Counted from the first letter of the stretch, positions 27,487 through 36,639 are shown. The stretch is 64,000 bases of DNA from JBMOPD01 sp049323615 (GCA_049323615.1 JBMOPD010000031.1:1-64000); one strand, 5' to 3'. Numbers and translations: made by a program. The notes: generated from the sequence alone by a model not told the origin.

Positions 27487-28192
27487 ACAGAGGCCTGACC
27501 GGGGGGAGCGGCATGGATCAATCCCTGGCCGAAATCAAAAAGGGTCTGGCCCGGGAGGGCTACATCTGTGATGACGCCACCGCCACTGTATTGTTTATGG
27601 CCGAAAGGATGAGCAAGCCCCTGCTCATAGAGGGCCCGGCGGGAGTCGGCAAGACCGGGCTGGCCAAGGCCTTCAGCCTGATGCGGGGCCGGCCGCTGAT
27701 CAGGCTGCAGTGCTACGAGGGCCTTGATGAAACCAAGGCCATTTACGAGTGGAATTACAAGAAACAGCTTTTACATATCCTGGCGGTCAGTAAGGACAGG
27801 AAGTGGGAGCATATCGAGGGGGATATATTCAGTGAACCGTACCTGCTGCCCCGCCCCCTGCTGCGGGCCATCACCTCGCCCTCGCCGGCGGTTCTCCTGG
27901 TGGACGAGATAGACAAGGTGGACCAGGAGTTCGAGGCCATGCTGCCGGAGCTGCTCGGGGACTGGCAGATCACTGTGCCCGAAATGGGAACCATCGGGGC
28001 AAAGCACCCGCCGCCCTGCTGCTGGCCGGCGCCGGCGGGATAGACGGGCGGGCCCTGGAACTGGCCGGCAATACCCTGGTAAAACACCACCGGGACGCCG
28101 GGATCCTGTATGAAAAGTATCAATCCGGACATTTGACCGGCGGCCCGCCTGGCCAATTCCCCCAGAAAGATTTAAGGGCATGTTCGGCTTAA
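27483..28192 (+). pseudogene. Truncated MoxR-type AAA+ ATPase
   Basis: The first 187 codons encode a MoxR/CoxD-like ATPase: Walker A GPAGVGKT (about residue 43), Walker B VLLVDEIDKV, then LPELLGDWQITVPEMGTIGAK. Just where sensor 1 and the arginine finger should follow, the frame changes to a short tail and stops at 28043. Another frame continues from about 27990 to the stop at 28190-28192 (AALLLAGAGG, ELAGNTLVKHHRDAG), which I do not recognise as MoxR. A deletion or fusion with frameshift is likely. It is coupled to padR and overlaps the end of the convergent gene by 4 bp. Confidence 0.65.
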
Positions 28193-29286
28193 ACATCCAG
28201 CCAGCTCTTTTTCAAGCGGCTCCAGAAGGCCTTCAGCCCCGACTGGCGGTCCTGGCGCTCCGGCAGCCCCACCAGTTTTTGGGCAATGCTTAAAATGCTG
28301 CGGGAGTAGTCGGCCTGGGGATGCGAGAGAAAGAGGGGCGACTTCTTTTTCAGGGAGCGGGGAACCATCTGGTTGTAAGGCAGCCAGCCCAGGTACACCG
28401 GGGTCACCCCCAAAAACTGCCGGGTGGCGTTGATAAAGGCGTCGCTGCACTGGCGGGCTTCCTGATCCGACTCGCAGCGGTTTACAATCAGGTTAACCCT
28501 GATCCGGGGATTTCTCTGGGAAAGCACCTTGGTCAGGTAATAGCCGTCCATTACGGCGTGGGGTTCCGGGTTGGTCAGCAGCAGGAATTCATCGGCAGAC
28601 TCCAGGAATTTGAGGACCAGCTCCGACAGCCCGGCCCCGGTGTCCAGGATCAGTACGTCGCAGTCGGCTTCCAGTTCGGCAAAGCCCGAAATGATCCGGT
28701 TAAACTGGAGGGAATCCAGCCTGGTCAGGGAGGAAATGCCGCTGGATCCGGGCAGGATGCGGATCCCGCCGGGGCCCTCGGTCAGTATGTCGGCAAGGGT
28801 GCAGCCGCCCTGGATGACATCGGTAAGGTTTCTGGAGCTGTGCAGCCCCAGCAGGACTTCCACGTTGGCCAGCCCGATGTCGGCGTCCAGCAAAATGACC
28901 CGCTGCCGGCAGTGCATCAGGGCCAGTCCCGCATTGATGCAGAAGGTGGTTTTCCCCACTCCGCCCTTGCCGCTGCCCACGGCCAGCACCCTTGTTTTGC
29001 GGGGGCGCGCCGTGTCGGGGGCCGGCAGGGTGACACTCCAGGTTTTTTCAGCGGTGTTGCGGGCGATGACCCGGGAGGTCAGACCGGCGCCGGGGAGCCC
29101 GGGGGGCAGCCAGCGGACCCTTGTCCCCACCGGCAGGAGCAGCAGGTACCCGCGGTGGAAAGAAAGGTGAAGGTCTATCCGGTCGGGGTGAACCGCCAGT
29201 ATTTCAGCCTCGTAAACATCGGAATAAAGCGCGGAATCGGTGGTGAAGGGCAGGCGCCGCCCGGCCTGAAACAAGTCCTGATGCAT
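28189..29286 (-). CDS. FlhG/MinD-like ATPase with an N-terminal extra domain
   Basis: 365 residues. From about residue 100 it is a deviant Walker A ATPase of the MinD/ParA group (GSGKGGVGKTT from residue 104, LLDADIGLANVEVLLGL, VLILDTGAG), most like FlhG/YlxH, which sets flagellar number and position. Residues about 20-75 (YEAEILAVHPDRIDLHLSF, then LLLLPVGTRVRWL) resemble the PilZN/YcgR N-terminal fold; this match is tentative. No flagellar genes are next to it. The ATG at 29286 follows AAAAAGGGGG; longer upstream reading is not supported. Confidence 0.75.
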   Translation of the reverse strand: MHQDLFQAGRRLPFTTDSALYSDVYEAEILAVHPDRIDLHLSFHRGYLLLLPVGTRVRWLPPGLPGAGLTSRVIARNTAEKTWSVTLPAPDTARPRKTRVLAVGSGKGGVGKTTFCINAGLALMHCRQRVILLDADIGLANVEVLLGLHSSRNLTDVIQGGCTLADILTEGPGGIRILPGSSGISSLTRLDSLQFNRIISGFAELEADCDVLILDTGAGLSELVLKFLESADEFLLLTNPEPHAVMDGYYLTKVLSQRNPRIRVNLIVNRCESDQEARQCSDAFINATRQFLGVTPVYLGWLPYNQMVPRSLKKKSPLFLSHPQADYSRSILSIAQKLVGLPERQDRQSGLKAFWSRLKKSWLDV

Positions 29287-29455
29287 TGAGATGCCCCCTT
29301 TTTCCTGCCCTGTAATATTTCGACAAAATGGCGGTTTTCCCTTCGTCAAAAACAGGGATACAGCACCCGGACAGATCCCGGGCCGAAGATAAAAACAGTT
29401 GACACGGCCCGCCTGTTTATTTATATTGAATACTATATACAATTTAATCAGGCAG

Positions 29456-29634
29456 AGATAGAGGCGCGGTTATCATCAGTACGCACCTTGAACCAGGCCG
29501 GTTGTGAGAGGTGCGGAAAGGGATGACCGCCGAAGTGAAGGTTTTTAAGGCTGAAGAACCTTTGCTGGGCTTGTGTTGAATAAACACAGGACTGTCACCC
29601 GCAGCTGCAATTTCGGGTGGAGCGCTATCTTCCA
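29456..29634 (+). promoter_or_regulatory. Lysine riboswitch (L-box)
   Basis: The hallmark sequence blocks are present in order: GATAGAGGCGC (P1 5' side), AAGGGATGACCGCCGAAG, the GCTGGGC block, CAGGACTGTCAC, and GGAGCGCTATCTTCC (P1 3' side). A terminator follows, then lysA. With lysine bound, P1 would form and the terminator would stop transcription. The gene served, diaminopimelate decarboxylase, makes the sensed product. Confidence 0.95.
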
Positions 29635-29662
29635 GACGGCTGAGACGGGCTTTGTCCTTTTT

Positions 29663-29697
29663 AGCGGTTGCGAGACTGTGCTCACGGCCGCTTTTTT
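29663..29697 (+). terminator. Riboswitch-controlled terminator
   Basis: A 12-bp stem with one mismatch and two G-U pairs (29663-29674 with 29681-29692) is followed by TTTTTT. It lies 30 bp after the lysine aptamer and 95 bp before lysA. Confidence 0.85.
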
Positions 29698-29786
29698 AAT
29701 GCCCGGCGCAGGGATTATCCCGCCGCCGGCCGCGGTTCAGGCGGCGCTTTCCCGGAAGGTCAATATTTTTGGAGGAGGTTAGAGTA

Positions 29787-31040
29787 ATGGCGGAAAAGAA
29801 ATTGCCCTTTACCAAGGAACAGCTGACGCAGATCATCGAACAGCACCCCACGCCTTTCCACATCTACGACGAGGCGGCCATCCGGGCCAATACCCGCAAA
29901 CTGCTCAAGGCTTTTTCCTGGGCGCCGGAGTTTAAGGAGTATTTCGCGGTAAAGGCCACGCCCAACCCGTATATACTGAAGATCCTGAAGGAGGAGGGGT
30001 GCGGCGCCGACTGCAGCTCGCTGACCGAACTGATCCTGGCCAAAAAAGTGGGCTTAAGCGGGGAAGAGATAATGCTCTCGTCCAACGACACCCCGGCGGT
30101 GGAATTCGTCAATGCCAGGGAACTGGGGGCCATCATCAACCTGGACGACATCAGCCACATAGATTTCCTGGAAAAGCATGCCGGGCTGCCGGAATTCCTT
30201 TGCTTCCGCTATAATCCCGGGCCGCTGCGGGAGGGGGGCAACCCCATCATCGGCCACCCGGAGGAATCAAAGTACGGCCTGACCCGGAAACAGATACTGG
30301 ACGCCTTGAGGATAGTTCAGTCCAGGGGCGTGCGGCGCTTCGGCCTGCACACCATGGTGATATCCAACGAGCTGGACTCCAATTACTTTATCGAGACGGC
30401 CAACATGATGTTCGACCTGGTCATCGAGATACACCGCACCCTGGACATCCGGGTGGAATTTGTCAATTTCGGCGGCGGCATAGGCATACCGTACCGGCCC
30501 GAGGAGGATCCGGTGGACCTGGACTACCTGAGCCAGGGCATCAGGAAGGCCTACGAGAAAAAGATTGTGGCCAACGGCCTGCACCCGGTCAAGCTGGCCA
30601 TTGAGAGCGGGCGGATGATTACCGGGCCCTACGGCTACCTGGTGGCCACGGTGCTGCACAAGAAGGAGATATACAAAAACTACGTGGGGCTGGACGCCTG
30701 CATGGCCAACCTTATGCGCCCCGCCATATACGGGGCCTACCACCACATCACGGTGGTGGGCAAGGAAGACTGGCCCCTGGGCTACATCTACGACGTCACC
30801 GGCTCCCTGTGTGAAAACAACGACAAGTTTGCCATCAACCGCAAGCTGCCGCTGATTGATATCGGCGACATTCTGGTCATTCACGACACCGGGGCCCACG
30901 GCCACGCCATGGGGTTCAACTACAACGGCAAGCTGCGGTCGGCCGAGCTGCTGCTCAAGCCCGACGGCAGCGTGCAGATGATCCGGCGGGCCGAAACCAT
31001 CGAGGACTATTTCGCCACCCTGGATTTCTCCGGTTTATAA
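29787..31040 (+). CDS. lysA: Diaminopimelate decarboxylase
   Basis: 417 residues, fold-type III PLP enzyme that converts meso-diaminopimelate to lysine. The PLP-lysine lies in YFAVKATPNP, the phosphate-binding glycines in FGGGIGIPY, and ESGRMITGPYG and DACMANLMRP belong to the active site shared across the dimer. ATG 29787 lies eight bases after GGAGGAGG. The lysine riboswitch confirms the function. A terminator follows. Confidence 0.93.
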   Translation: MAEKKLPFTKEQLTQIIEQHPTPFHIYDEAAIRANTRKLLKAFSWAPEFKEYFAVKATPNPYILKILKEEGCGADCSSLTELILAKKVGLSGEEIMLSSNDTPAVEFVNARELGAIINLDDISHIDFLEKHAGLPEFLCFRYNPGPLREGGNPIIGHPEESKYGLTRKQILDALRIVQSRGVRRFGLHTMVISNELDSNYFIETANMMFDLVIEIHRTLDIRVEFVNFGGGIGIPYRPEEDPVDLDYLSQGIRKAYEKKIVANGLHPVKLAIESGRMITGPYGYLVATVLHKKEIYKNYVGLDACMANLMRPAIYGAYHHITVVGKEDWPLGYIYDVTGSLCENNDKFAINRKLPLIDIGDILVIHDTGAHGHAMGFNYNGKLRSAELLLKPDGSVQMIRRAETIEDYFATLDFSGL

Positions 31041-31073
31041 AATCCACGGAGTTTTTCACGGCTAAATTAGATG

Positions 31074-31126
31074 GAGGGAAGCAGCCGGGAGCCCGGGCGG
31101 GCTTTTGGAGCGGCTTCCCTCTTTTT
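31074..31126 (+). terminator. Terminator of lysA
   Basis: GAGGGAAGC (31074-31082) pairs with GCTTCCCTC (31113-31121); a GC-rich inner stem (GCCCGGGCGGGC region) fills the loop; TTTTT follows. Confidence 0.8.
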
Positions 31127-31186
31127 AAAGATTATAAACTGTGATATCATGGGTAGTGAATTTATGATAGGCTGGGAGAGGTTATT

Positions 31187-32677
31187 TTGAACAAGTCTGT
31201 TCTTCTTATCGGGTTTTATAATCAGAAGGCGCTTGGCATAAGATACCTTGCAAATGCGCTGAAAAAGAGGGGGTATGATCCCCATCTGCTTTTTTTTAAG
31301 GAGTTTAATAGTCAAAGGCCGGGCAAAGCCAGCGAGCGTGAACTGGATTTATTGGAGGCCCTGATAAATAAAATTAATCCTTCATTTATAGGCATAAGTG
31401 TTATGGCCTCTTTGTATCTGGAAACGGTGTACCTGGTCAACAACAGGATAAGGGAGAAGTTTGACATTCCGATCATCTGGGGAGGGGTGTATCCCACCCT
31501 GTTTCCCGAAAAATCTCTGGCATACTGCGACTATGTGGTCCGGGGAGAAGGGGAAGAAGCATTAACTGAACTCCTGGCAAGGCTGCAAAGCGGCGAAGAC
31601 GTAACCCATATGCCGAACCTTGCTTTCCGAAGCAATGGTTTGATTGTAAACGAACCGCGGCCTTTGGTCCAAAACCTGGACGACCTGGGCTATCCGGAGA
31701 TCGGGGGGGGAAATAAGTACTTCATACACGACAACACGCTGGTAGAGGGGGACCCTCAGTTAAGGGGGATGTCCTATGAACTGACCGCCTCCAGAGGGTG
31801 TCCCTTCACTTGCTCCTATTGCTGTTCCATAAGTTTAAGAAGAATATATGCCCAAAAAGGGAAGTATGTAAGATTCAGAAGCGTTGACAACGTTATGCGG
31901 GAGCTCAACGAGGCTAAAAGAAACGTCAAAAACCTGAAGGTTATACATTTCTGGGATGAAATATTTTCTGATGAAGCCGGCTGGATAGAGGAATTTAAAT
32001 CGAGGTACCGGAAGGAAATCGGTTTGCCCTTCAGAATATGGGGGCACCCCCTCAAAATACGTGAGAACGTGATCAAAAATTTGGTGGAGGCCGGGCTGTA
32101 CCAAATTGTGGTGGGCATCCAGAGCGGGTCGGACAGAATCCGCAAAGAGGTCTTTCACAGGCCGGAGACCCGGGAGCAAATTATCGAATCCAGCAGGGTT
32201 CTGTCGAGATGCAAGGTGCCGAAGGTTATATACGACTTCATGCTGCAGCATCCCTTTGAGACCCGGGAGGATTTGAAAGAAACTTACAAGCTTTGCCTGA
32301 AACTGGGGAGGCCCTTTGAACTGCAGCTGCACGGGCTGAATTTTCTGCCGGGGACCGATATTGTGGACATGGCCATAAAGGGGAAATATCACAGCGAAGA
32401 AGAGCTGGAGAAGATGATGTACAGCTCTATTCAAGAACAGTACGACAAGCATTGGGGGCCGGCGGCAGCCAACAGGGCTACGGAAAATAGTGTCTGGGTG
32501 TCGTTGATATTTTTGACCCAGTTTCCTTCACTGGCGCCTCTGGTTAAAAAGCTGGCCGCCGAAGCGGATAAGGGAAATTATGAAGCAGTTATTTTAAATC
32601 TGCATAAGGTTATGAAGCAAGCCCTGAGATTGCAAAACCTGCTTAGAAAAGCCAGGCTGGTGGTGACCTCAAAGTAA
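31187..32677 (+). CDS. B12-binding-domain radical SAM protein
   Basis: 496 residues. Residues about 1-150 form a cobalamin-binding-like Rossmann domain (ALGIRYLANALKKRG, IGISVMASLYLE, IIWGGVYPTLFPE, YVVRGEGEEAL); the classic DxHxxG motif is absent. A radical SAM domain follows, with RGCPFTCSYC ligating the 4Fe-4S cluster, and GIQSGSDRIRKEVFHR and LQLHGLNFLPGT typical of this group. The reaction is unknown; relatives methylate or rearrange unactivated carbons. The start is TTG 31187, five bases after GGAGAGG. Lower G+C and different codon use than the neighbours suggest lateral origin. Confidence 0.8.
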   Translation: MNKSVLLIGFYNQKALGIRYLANALKKRGYDPHLLFFKEFNSQRPGKASERELDLLEALINKINPSFIGISVMASLYLETVYLVNNRIREKFDIPIIWGGVYPTLFPEKSLAYCDYVVRGEGEEALTELLARLQSGEDVTHMPNLAFRSNGLIVNEPRPLVQNLDDLGYPEIGGGNKYFIHDNTLVEGDPQLRGMSYELTASRGCPFTCSYCCSISLRRIYAQKGKYVRFRSVDNVMRELNEAKRNVKNLKVIHFWDEIFSDEAGWIEEFKSRYRKEIGLPFRIWGHPLKIRENVIKNLVEAGLYQIVVGIQSGSDRIRKEVFHRPETREQIIESSRVLSRCKVPKVIYDFMLQHPFETREDLKETYKLCLKLGRPFELQLHGLNFLPGTDIVDMAIKGKYHSEEELEKMMYSSIQEQYDKHWGPAAANRATENSVWVSLIFLTQFPSLAPLVKKLAAEADKGNYEAVILNLHKVMKQALRLQNLLRKARLVVTSK

Positions 32678-33066
32678 TGCTTTTTGAACGGGCGTGGTAT
32701 AAAATACCGGGAGGCGGACGTGTAAAAAAATTGCCTGCCGGCAGGAGGAATAATTTAATCGGTAACGAATAACGACTTAATGGTTGTTTATTAGCCTGCA
32801 CCGTTTAACCGCCCATTTTGACCTTTTACACAGGTTATTTTACCTTCAGGCAGCCCGGGGTTTTCGGCCTGATGACGGACCTTGGGTTTGCTTTTCGCGC
32901 CTTTTTCGATCAGTTAGATAGTTACAAAAAGCGCGAGGTGCCGGAATAAAGAAGACAGCTATTTTGGCTGGCCTCCCGCCCGGGAACGCGGGTGCGGCAG
33001 CCGGCCACTGCTATATCAGCGGTCCAATTACTAATTTCATTTCTAATTTTCAAGGAGGGTGTTTTA
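32678..33066. other. Intergenic region before the dsr cluster
   Basis: No gene is supported in these 389 bp. TGGTATAAAAT near 32695 could be an extended -10 element. The stretch just before the ferredoxin gene ends in a strong AAGGAGGGTG ribosome site at 33050. I see no clear terminator for the radical SAM gene. Confidence 0.5.
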
Positions 33067-33255
33067 ATGTACAGAGTAACCGTTAACCGTGACACATGTG
33101 AAGGATGCGGCGAGTGCGCCGAAAACTGCCCGGTTTCCCTCTTCGAGATGGTGGACGGCAAGGCCGAAGTGACCGGAGACACCGAGGAGTGCCTCGGCTG
33201 CGAAACCTGCATCAGCGTTTGCCCCAGCAACTCGGTGACCGTCGAGGAGGTTTAA
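33067..33255 (+). CDS. Small 2[4Fe-4S] ferredoxin (dsrA-proximal)
   Basis: 62 residues with two classic cluster motifs, CEGCGECAENCP and CLGCETCISVCP, and little else, so a soluble low-potential electron carrier. ATG 33067 lies behind AAGGAGGGTG. It is about two thirds identical, by eye, to the ferredoxin at 39943, which precedes dsrM. Position 230 bp before dsrA suggests that it feeds or drains electrons in sulfite reduction; this is inference. An inverted repeat separates it from dsrA. Confidence 0.9.
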   Translation: MYRVTVNRDTCEGCGECAENCPVSLFEMVDGKAEVTGDTEECLGCETCISVCPSNSVTVEEV

Positions 33256-33270
33256 GGACTTAGCCCGGTA

Positions 33271-33358
33271 AACCAATAAGGTAGAGAAGCGGGTGAAAAT
33301 AAGAGGCGTTGATTTTTCCCTAGAAGAAGGAGGTGTGGGGAGAGGGGCCTTATTGGTT
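33271..33358 (+). promoter_or_regulatory. Inverted repeat between ferredoxin and dsrA
   Basis: An exact 11-bp inverted repeat (33271-33281 with 33348-33358; AACCAATAAGG and complement) encloses 66 bases that include AAGGAGG at 33327. It could be an RNA stem in the dsrA leader or two half-sites for a regulator. dsrA starts 128 bp after it. Confidence 0.45.
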
Positions 33359-33486
33359 GGTTGTTGTTTGATCGGTGAGATATATTTGTATGGTAAAGTT
33401 AGCTGAAGATCGGCGGGTTGTAAAAGGGAAAGGAAAAGTCTTTTCGGTTTTATAAGTCTATACCCATAACAGAGGAGGTATTGCCA

Positions 33487-34911
33487 GTGGCTTTTGAACC
33501 CAAAGCTAAGCGGCCGGTGAGAAAAATAAGCTATAACGAGTCGCGAATCTATTCCGATGCCGAACTAAAAAACTACACCGAGGAAGAACTTAAAAACTTC
33601 AAGGTAAAGCATAGCATTCCGGCCCTGGAAGAGCTGGAAAAGGGACCGTGGCCCAGCTTCGTGGCCGACGCCAAGCGGAACGCCCTGCACAGGAAAAAAC
33701 TGGGCCAGGATAAACTGATGATTGACATGGAAGGCACCGAGGACCTGCTTGGCCTGCTCCAGCAATCTTTTGAGGACGGCGAGACCCACTGGAAGCACGG
33801 CGGCATCGTCGGGGTCATGGGTTACGGCGGAGGCGTCATCGGCCGGTATACCGACCTGGCGGAAAAATATCCTTCGGTGGCCCATTTCCATACCATGCGC
33901 GTCAACCAGCCGGCCAGCAAGTTTTACGATACAGATTTCCTGCGGACCGTCTGCGACCTCTGGGAGTACCGGGGAAGCGGCCTGATGAACCTGCACGGTT
34001 CCACCGGCGACCTGATCTTCCTGGGGACCACCACCGAGCAGCTGGAGCCCATCTTCTTTGAGCTGACCCACGTGCTGGACCAGGACCTGGGCGGCTCCGG
34101 TTCCAACCTGCGCACCCCTTCCTGCTGCATCGGCAAGGCCCGCTGCGAGTTTGCCTGCGTTGATACCCAGGAACTGTGCTACGAAATGACCAACTACTAC
34201 CAGGACGAGCTGCACCGCCCGGCCTTCCCCTATAAGTTCAAGTTCAAGTTTGACGGCTGCCCCAACGGCTGCGTGGCCTCCATCGCCCGCTCCGACCTGT
34301 CCTTTATCGGCACCTGGCGGGACGATATAAGGATTGACCAGGAAGCGGTCAAGGCCTATATCGCGGGCGACTTCAAGCCCAACGCCGGCGCCCACGCCGG
34401 GAGGGACTGGGGCAAGTTCGATATTCAGAAGGAAGTCATTGACCTCTGCCCCAGCAAGTGCATGGCCATGGTGGACGGCAAGCTTAAAATCAACAACAAG
34501 GAATGCGTCCGCTGCATGCACTGCATCAACACCATGCCCAGGGCTTTGAAGCCGGGCACCGATACCGGCATCAGCCTGTTGTGCGGAGCCAAGGCCCCCA
34601 TCCTGGAAGGCGCCCAGCTGGCCACCCTGATCGTTCCCTTCATGAAGGCCGAGCCGCCCTACGACAACATCAAGGAAGTCATCGAGAAGATATTTGAATG
34701 GTGGATGGAAGAAGGCAAGAACCGCGAGCGCGTGGGAGAACTGATCCAGCGTGTCGGCCTGCCCAAGTTCCTCGAAGTTCTGGGAGTGCCGCCTGCGCCG
34801 CAGTTTGTCAAGGAGCCTCGTTCCAACCCCTACATCTTCTGGAAGGAAGAGGATGTCACCGGCGGCTGGAAGCGGGATATCAACGAATACCGGAAGAGAC
34901 ATAAGAGATAG
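33487..34911 (+). CDS. dsrA: Dissimilatory sulfite reductase, alpha subunit
   Basis: 474 residues. DsrAB reduces sulfite with siroheme coupled to a 4Fe-4S cluster, in the cytoplasm, with DsrC as co-substrate. Visible: the siroheme-cluster cysteines in SCCIGKARCEFACVD and in DGCPNGCVAS, and an inserted ferredoxin domain with CPSKCMAMVDG and CVRCMHCINTMP. GTG 33487 is seven bases after AGGAGGT; the TTG at 33481 would be only one base away. dsrB follows after 14 bp. Confidence 0.97.
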   Translation: MAFEPKAKRPVRKISYNESRIYSDAELKNYTEEELKNFKVKHSIPALEELEKGPWPSFVADAKRNALHRKKLGQDKLMIDMEGTEDLLGLLQQSFEDGETHWKHGGIVGVMGYGGGVIGRYTDLAEKYPSVAHFHTMRVNQPASKFYDTDFLRTVCDLWEYRGSGLMNLHGSTGDLIFLGTTTEQLEPIFFELTHVLDQDLGGSGSNLRTPSCCIGKARCEFACVDTQELCYEMTNYYQDELHRPAFPYKFKFKFDGCPNGCVASIARSDLSFIGTWRDDIRIDQEAVKAYIAGDFKPNAGAHAGRDWGKFDIQKEVIDLCPSKCMAMVDGKLKINNKECVRCMHCINTMPRALKPGTDTGISLLCGAKAPILEGAQLATLIVPFMKAEPPYDNIKEVIEKIFEWWMEEGKNRERVGELIQRVGLPKFLEVLGVPPAPQFVKEPRSNPYIFWKEEDVTGGWKRDINEYRKRHKR

Positions 34912-34925
34912 GGGGTTAGTGTATA

Positions 34926-36116
34926 ATGAAATTATCTACCGAAAGACTTGGCCGGTATAATCCGGATAATCCGCAGGAAAACAGGATTACAGACCTCGGC
35001 CCGAGGCATTACTGGGAGTATTTCCCTCCCGTCATAAAGGAAAACTACGGCCAGTGGGCCTACCACGAGGTGCTGGAGCCCGGCGTGCTGGTGCACGTTT
35101 CGGAAACCGGGGCCAAGGTGTTCACCGTCAGGTGCGGCGCAGCCCGGTTTATGACCGTTGAGCACGTCCGGGAGATCTGCGAAATTGCCGATAAGCACTG
35201 CGGCGGCTATGTCCGCTTCACCACCCGGAACAACATCGAGTTCCTGGTGGACAGCCTGGAAAAGGTGGAGGCGCTGAAGAAGGACCTGTTAAGCCGGAAA
35301 CACGTATCCGGCAGCTACAAGTTCCCCATCGGGGGGACCGGCGCCGGCGTGACCAATATCGTCCACACCCAGGGCTACATCCACTGCCATACCCCGGCCA
35401 CCGACGCTTCTTCCATGGTCAAGGCCGTGGCCGACGAGCTGTTTGAGTACTTCACCGGCATGACCCTGCCGGCCAAGGTCAGGGTTTCCATGGCCTGCTG
35501 CCTGAACATGTGCGGCGCCGTGCACTGCTCGGACGTTGCCCTGCTGGGCTACCACCGCAAGCCTCCCATCGTTGACCATGAGTATATCAGCAAGCTCTGT
35601 GAAATACCGCTGGCCATCGCCGCCTGCCCGGTGGGGGCCATTTCCCCGGACAAGACCGCGGACGGGAAGAAGACGGTCAAGATCAAGGAAGAACGCTGCA
35701 TGTTCTGCGGCAACTGCTACACCATGTGCCAGGCCCTGCCGCTTTCGGACAAGGAGGGCGACGGCGTGACCATACTGGCCGGCGGGAAGATTTCCAACCG
35801 GATCAGTGAGCCCAAGTTCTCCAAGGTAGTCGTTCCCTGGCTGCCCAACAACTTCCCCCGGTTCCCGGAAGTGGTCAGGGACGTCAAGAAGATCATTGAG
35901 GCTTACGCCGCCGGCGCCAACAAGTACGAGCGCCTGGGAGACTGGGCCGAGCGCATCGGCTGGGAGAAATTCTTCGAAGTGACCGGCCTGCCCTTTACCG
36001 AGCACCTGATCGACGACTACCGCCTGGCCTACGATACCTGGCGGACCAGCACCCAGTTCAAGTTTACCGACGCGGCCTGGGAGGTCTCCAAGGCGGCCGG
36101 CGGGATTGACGAGTAA
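34926..36116 (+). CDS. dsrB: Dissimilatory sulfite reductase, beta subunit
   Basis: 396 residues. Sulfite reductase core with [16 protein letters not shown] (cluster cysteines) and an inserted ferredoxin domain ([20 protein letters not shown]). Together with DsrA it forms the alpha2-beta2 enzyme. ATG 34926 has only a weak GGGGG site, so translation is probably coupled to dsrA. The sequence after the stop forms an attenuator-like hairpin before dsrD. Confidence 0.97.
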   Translation: MKLSTERLGRYNPDNPQENRITDLGPRHYWEYFPPVIKENYGQWAYHEVLEPGVLVHVSETGAKVFTVRCGAARFMTVEHVREICEIADKHCGGYVRFTTRNNIEFLVDSLEKVEALKKDLLSRKHVSGSYKFPIGGTGAGVTNIVHTQGYIHCHTPATDASSMVKAVADELFEYFTGMTLPAKVRVSMACCLNMCGAVHCSDVALLGYHRKPPIVDHEYISKLCEIPLAIAACPVGAISPDKTADGKKTVKIKEERCMFCGNCYTMCQALPLSDKEGDGVTILAGGKISNRISEPKFSKVVVPWLPNNFPRFPEVVRDVKKIIEAYAAGANKYERLGDWAERIGWEKFFEVTGLPFTEHLIDDYRLAYDTWRTSTQFKFTDAAWEVSKAAGGIDE

Positions 36117-36136
36117 AACTCGCCTAATAAAAGATG

Positions 36137-36178
36137 CGGGAACGGATCAAACTAAGTTTGCAGACCGTTCCCGTATTT
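36137..36178 (+). terminator. Attenuator-like hairpin between dsrB and dsrD
   Basis: CGGGAACGG (36137-36145) pairs with CCGTTCCCG (36165-36173); the loop contains a second small stem (CAAACT with AGTTTG). TATTTT follows. It may partly terminate, setting the DsrAB to DsrD ratio, or protect dsrAB mRNA. Confidence 0.65.
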
Positions 36179-36194
36179 TAAAGGAGAGATTATT

Positions 36195-36449
36195 ATGATG
36201 GAAGAACTTAAAAAGGCCATTCTTGAATTTGCCGAAGGGAGCAAAAAGTCCAAGTTCTACTTCAAGGACATGGAAAAGGCCGTTCAGAAGGTGTACCCGG
36301 ACGCCAAGATGAGAGAAATCAAGAAGGCCGCCACCGAGTTGGTCAATGAAGGGACGCTGATCTTCTTCTCCACCGGCAGCAGCACCATGTACGGCCTGAA
36401 GGGAAGGGGCATCACCGAAGACCCCACCGAAGGAGCTGCGGAAGACTAA
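36195..36449 (+). CDS. dsrD: DsrD, activator of sulfite reductase
   Basis: 84 residues, a winged-helix-like protein with the family pattern AEGSKKSKFYFKDMEKAV, then REIKKAATELVNEGTLIFFS and MYGLKGRG. DsrD is reported to bind DsrAB and raise its activity rather than bind DNA. The ATGATG start at 36195 lies six bases behind AAGGAGAG. It follows dsrAB, the order usual in sulfate reducers, and marks the reductive rather than oxidative type of the pathway. Confidence 0.95.
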   Translation: MMEELKKAILEFAEGSKKSKFYFKDMEKAVQKVYPDAKMREIKKAATELVNEGTLIFFSTGSSTMYGLKGRGITEDPTEGAAED

Positions 36450-36542
36450 GTCAATTTACGCCCGGGGAGGCTGCCGCCCGTGTCAGACGGCAGCCTTCCT
36501 GTTTTTTGAAGCCACAGAGGAAAAATTTATTAAAATAATTTG

Positions 36543-36612
36543 AAAAGCTAACAGCTGACTGTGTATCACTTATGGCTTTTTTATCTCTGTGTACTCTGTG
36601 GCCTCTGTGGTT
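36543..36612. repeat. Short-period tandem tracts (7-bp then 9-bp)
   Basis: Positions 36543-36577 read as 7-mers AAAAGCT, AACAGCT, GACTGTG, TATCACT, TATGGCT (degenerate). Positions 36586-36612 are three 9-mers TCTGTGTAC, TCTGTGGCC, TCTGTGGTT. A complement of the second type (GCCACAGAGG) lies near 36511. The tracts lie between dsrD and the TPR gene. Confidence 0.6.
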
Positions 36613-36639
36613 AAATTAAGAGCAGGGAAGGAGGGCAAC

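Noticed and set aside
33565..34902. 445-codon minus-strand frame opposite dsrA
   Set aside because: Antisense shadow of a highly conserved, G+C-rich gene; no start context or domain.
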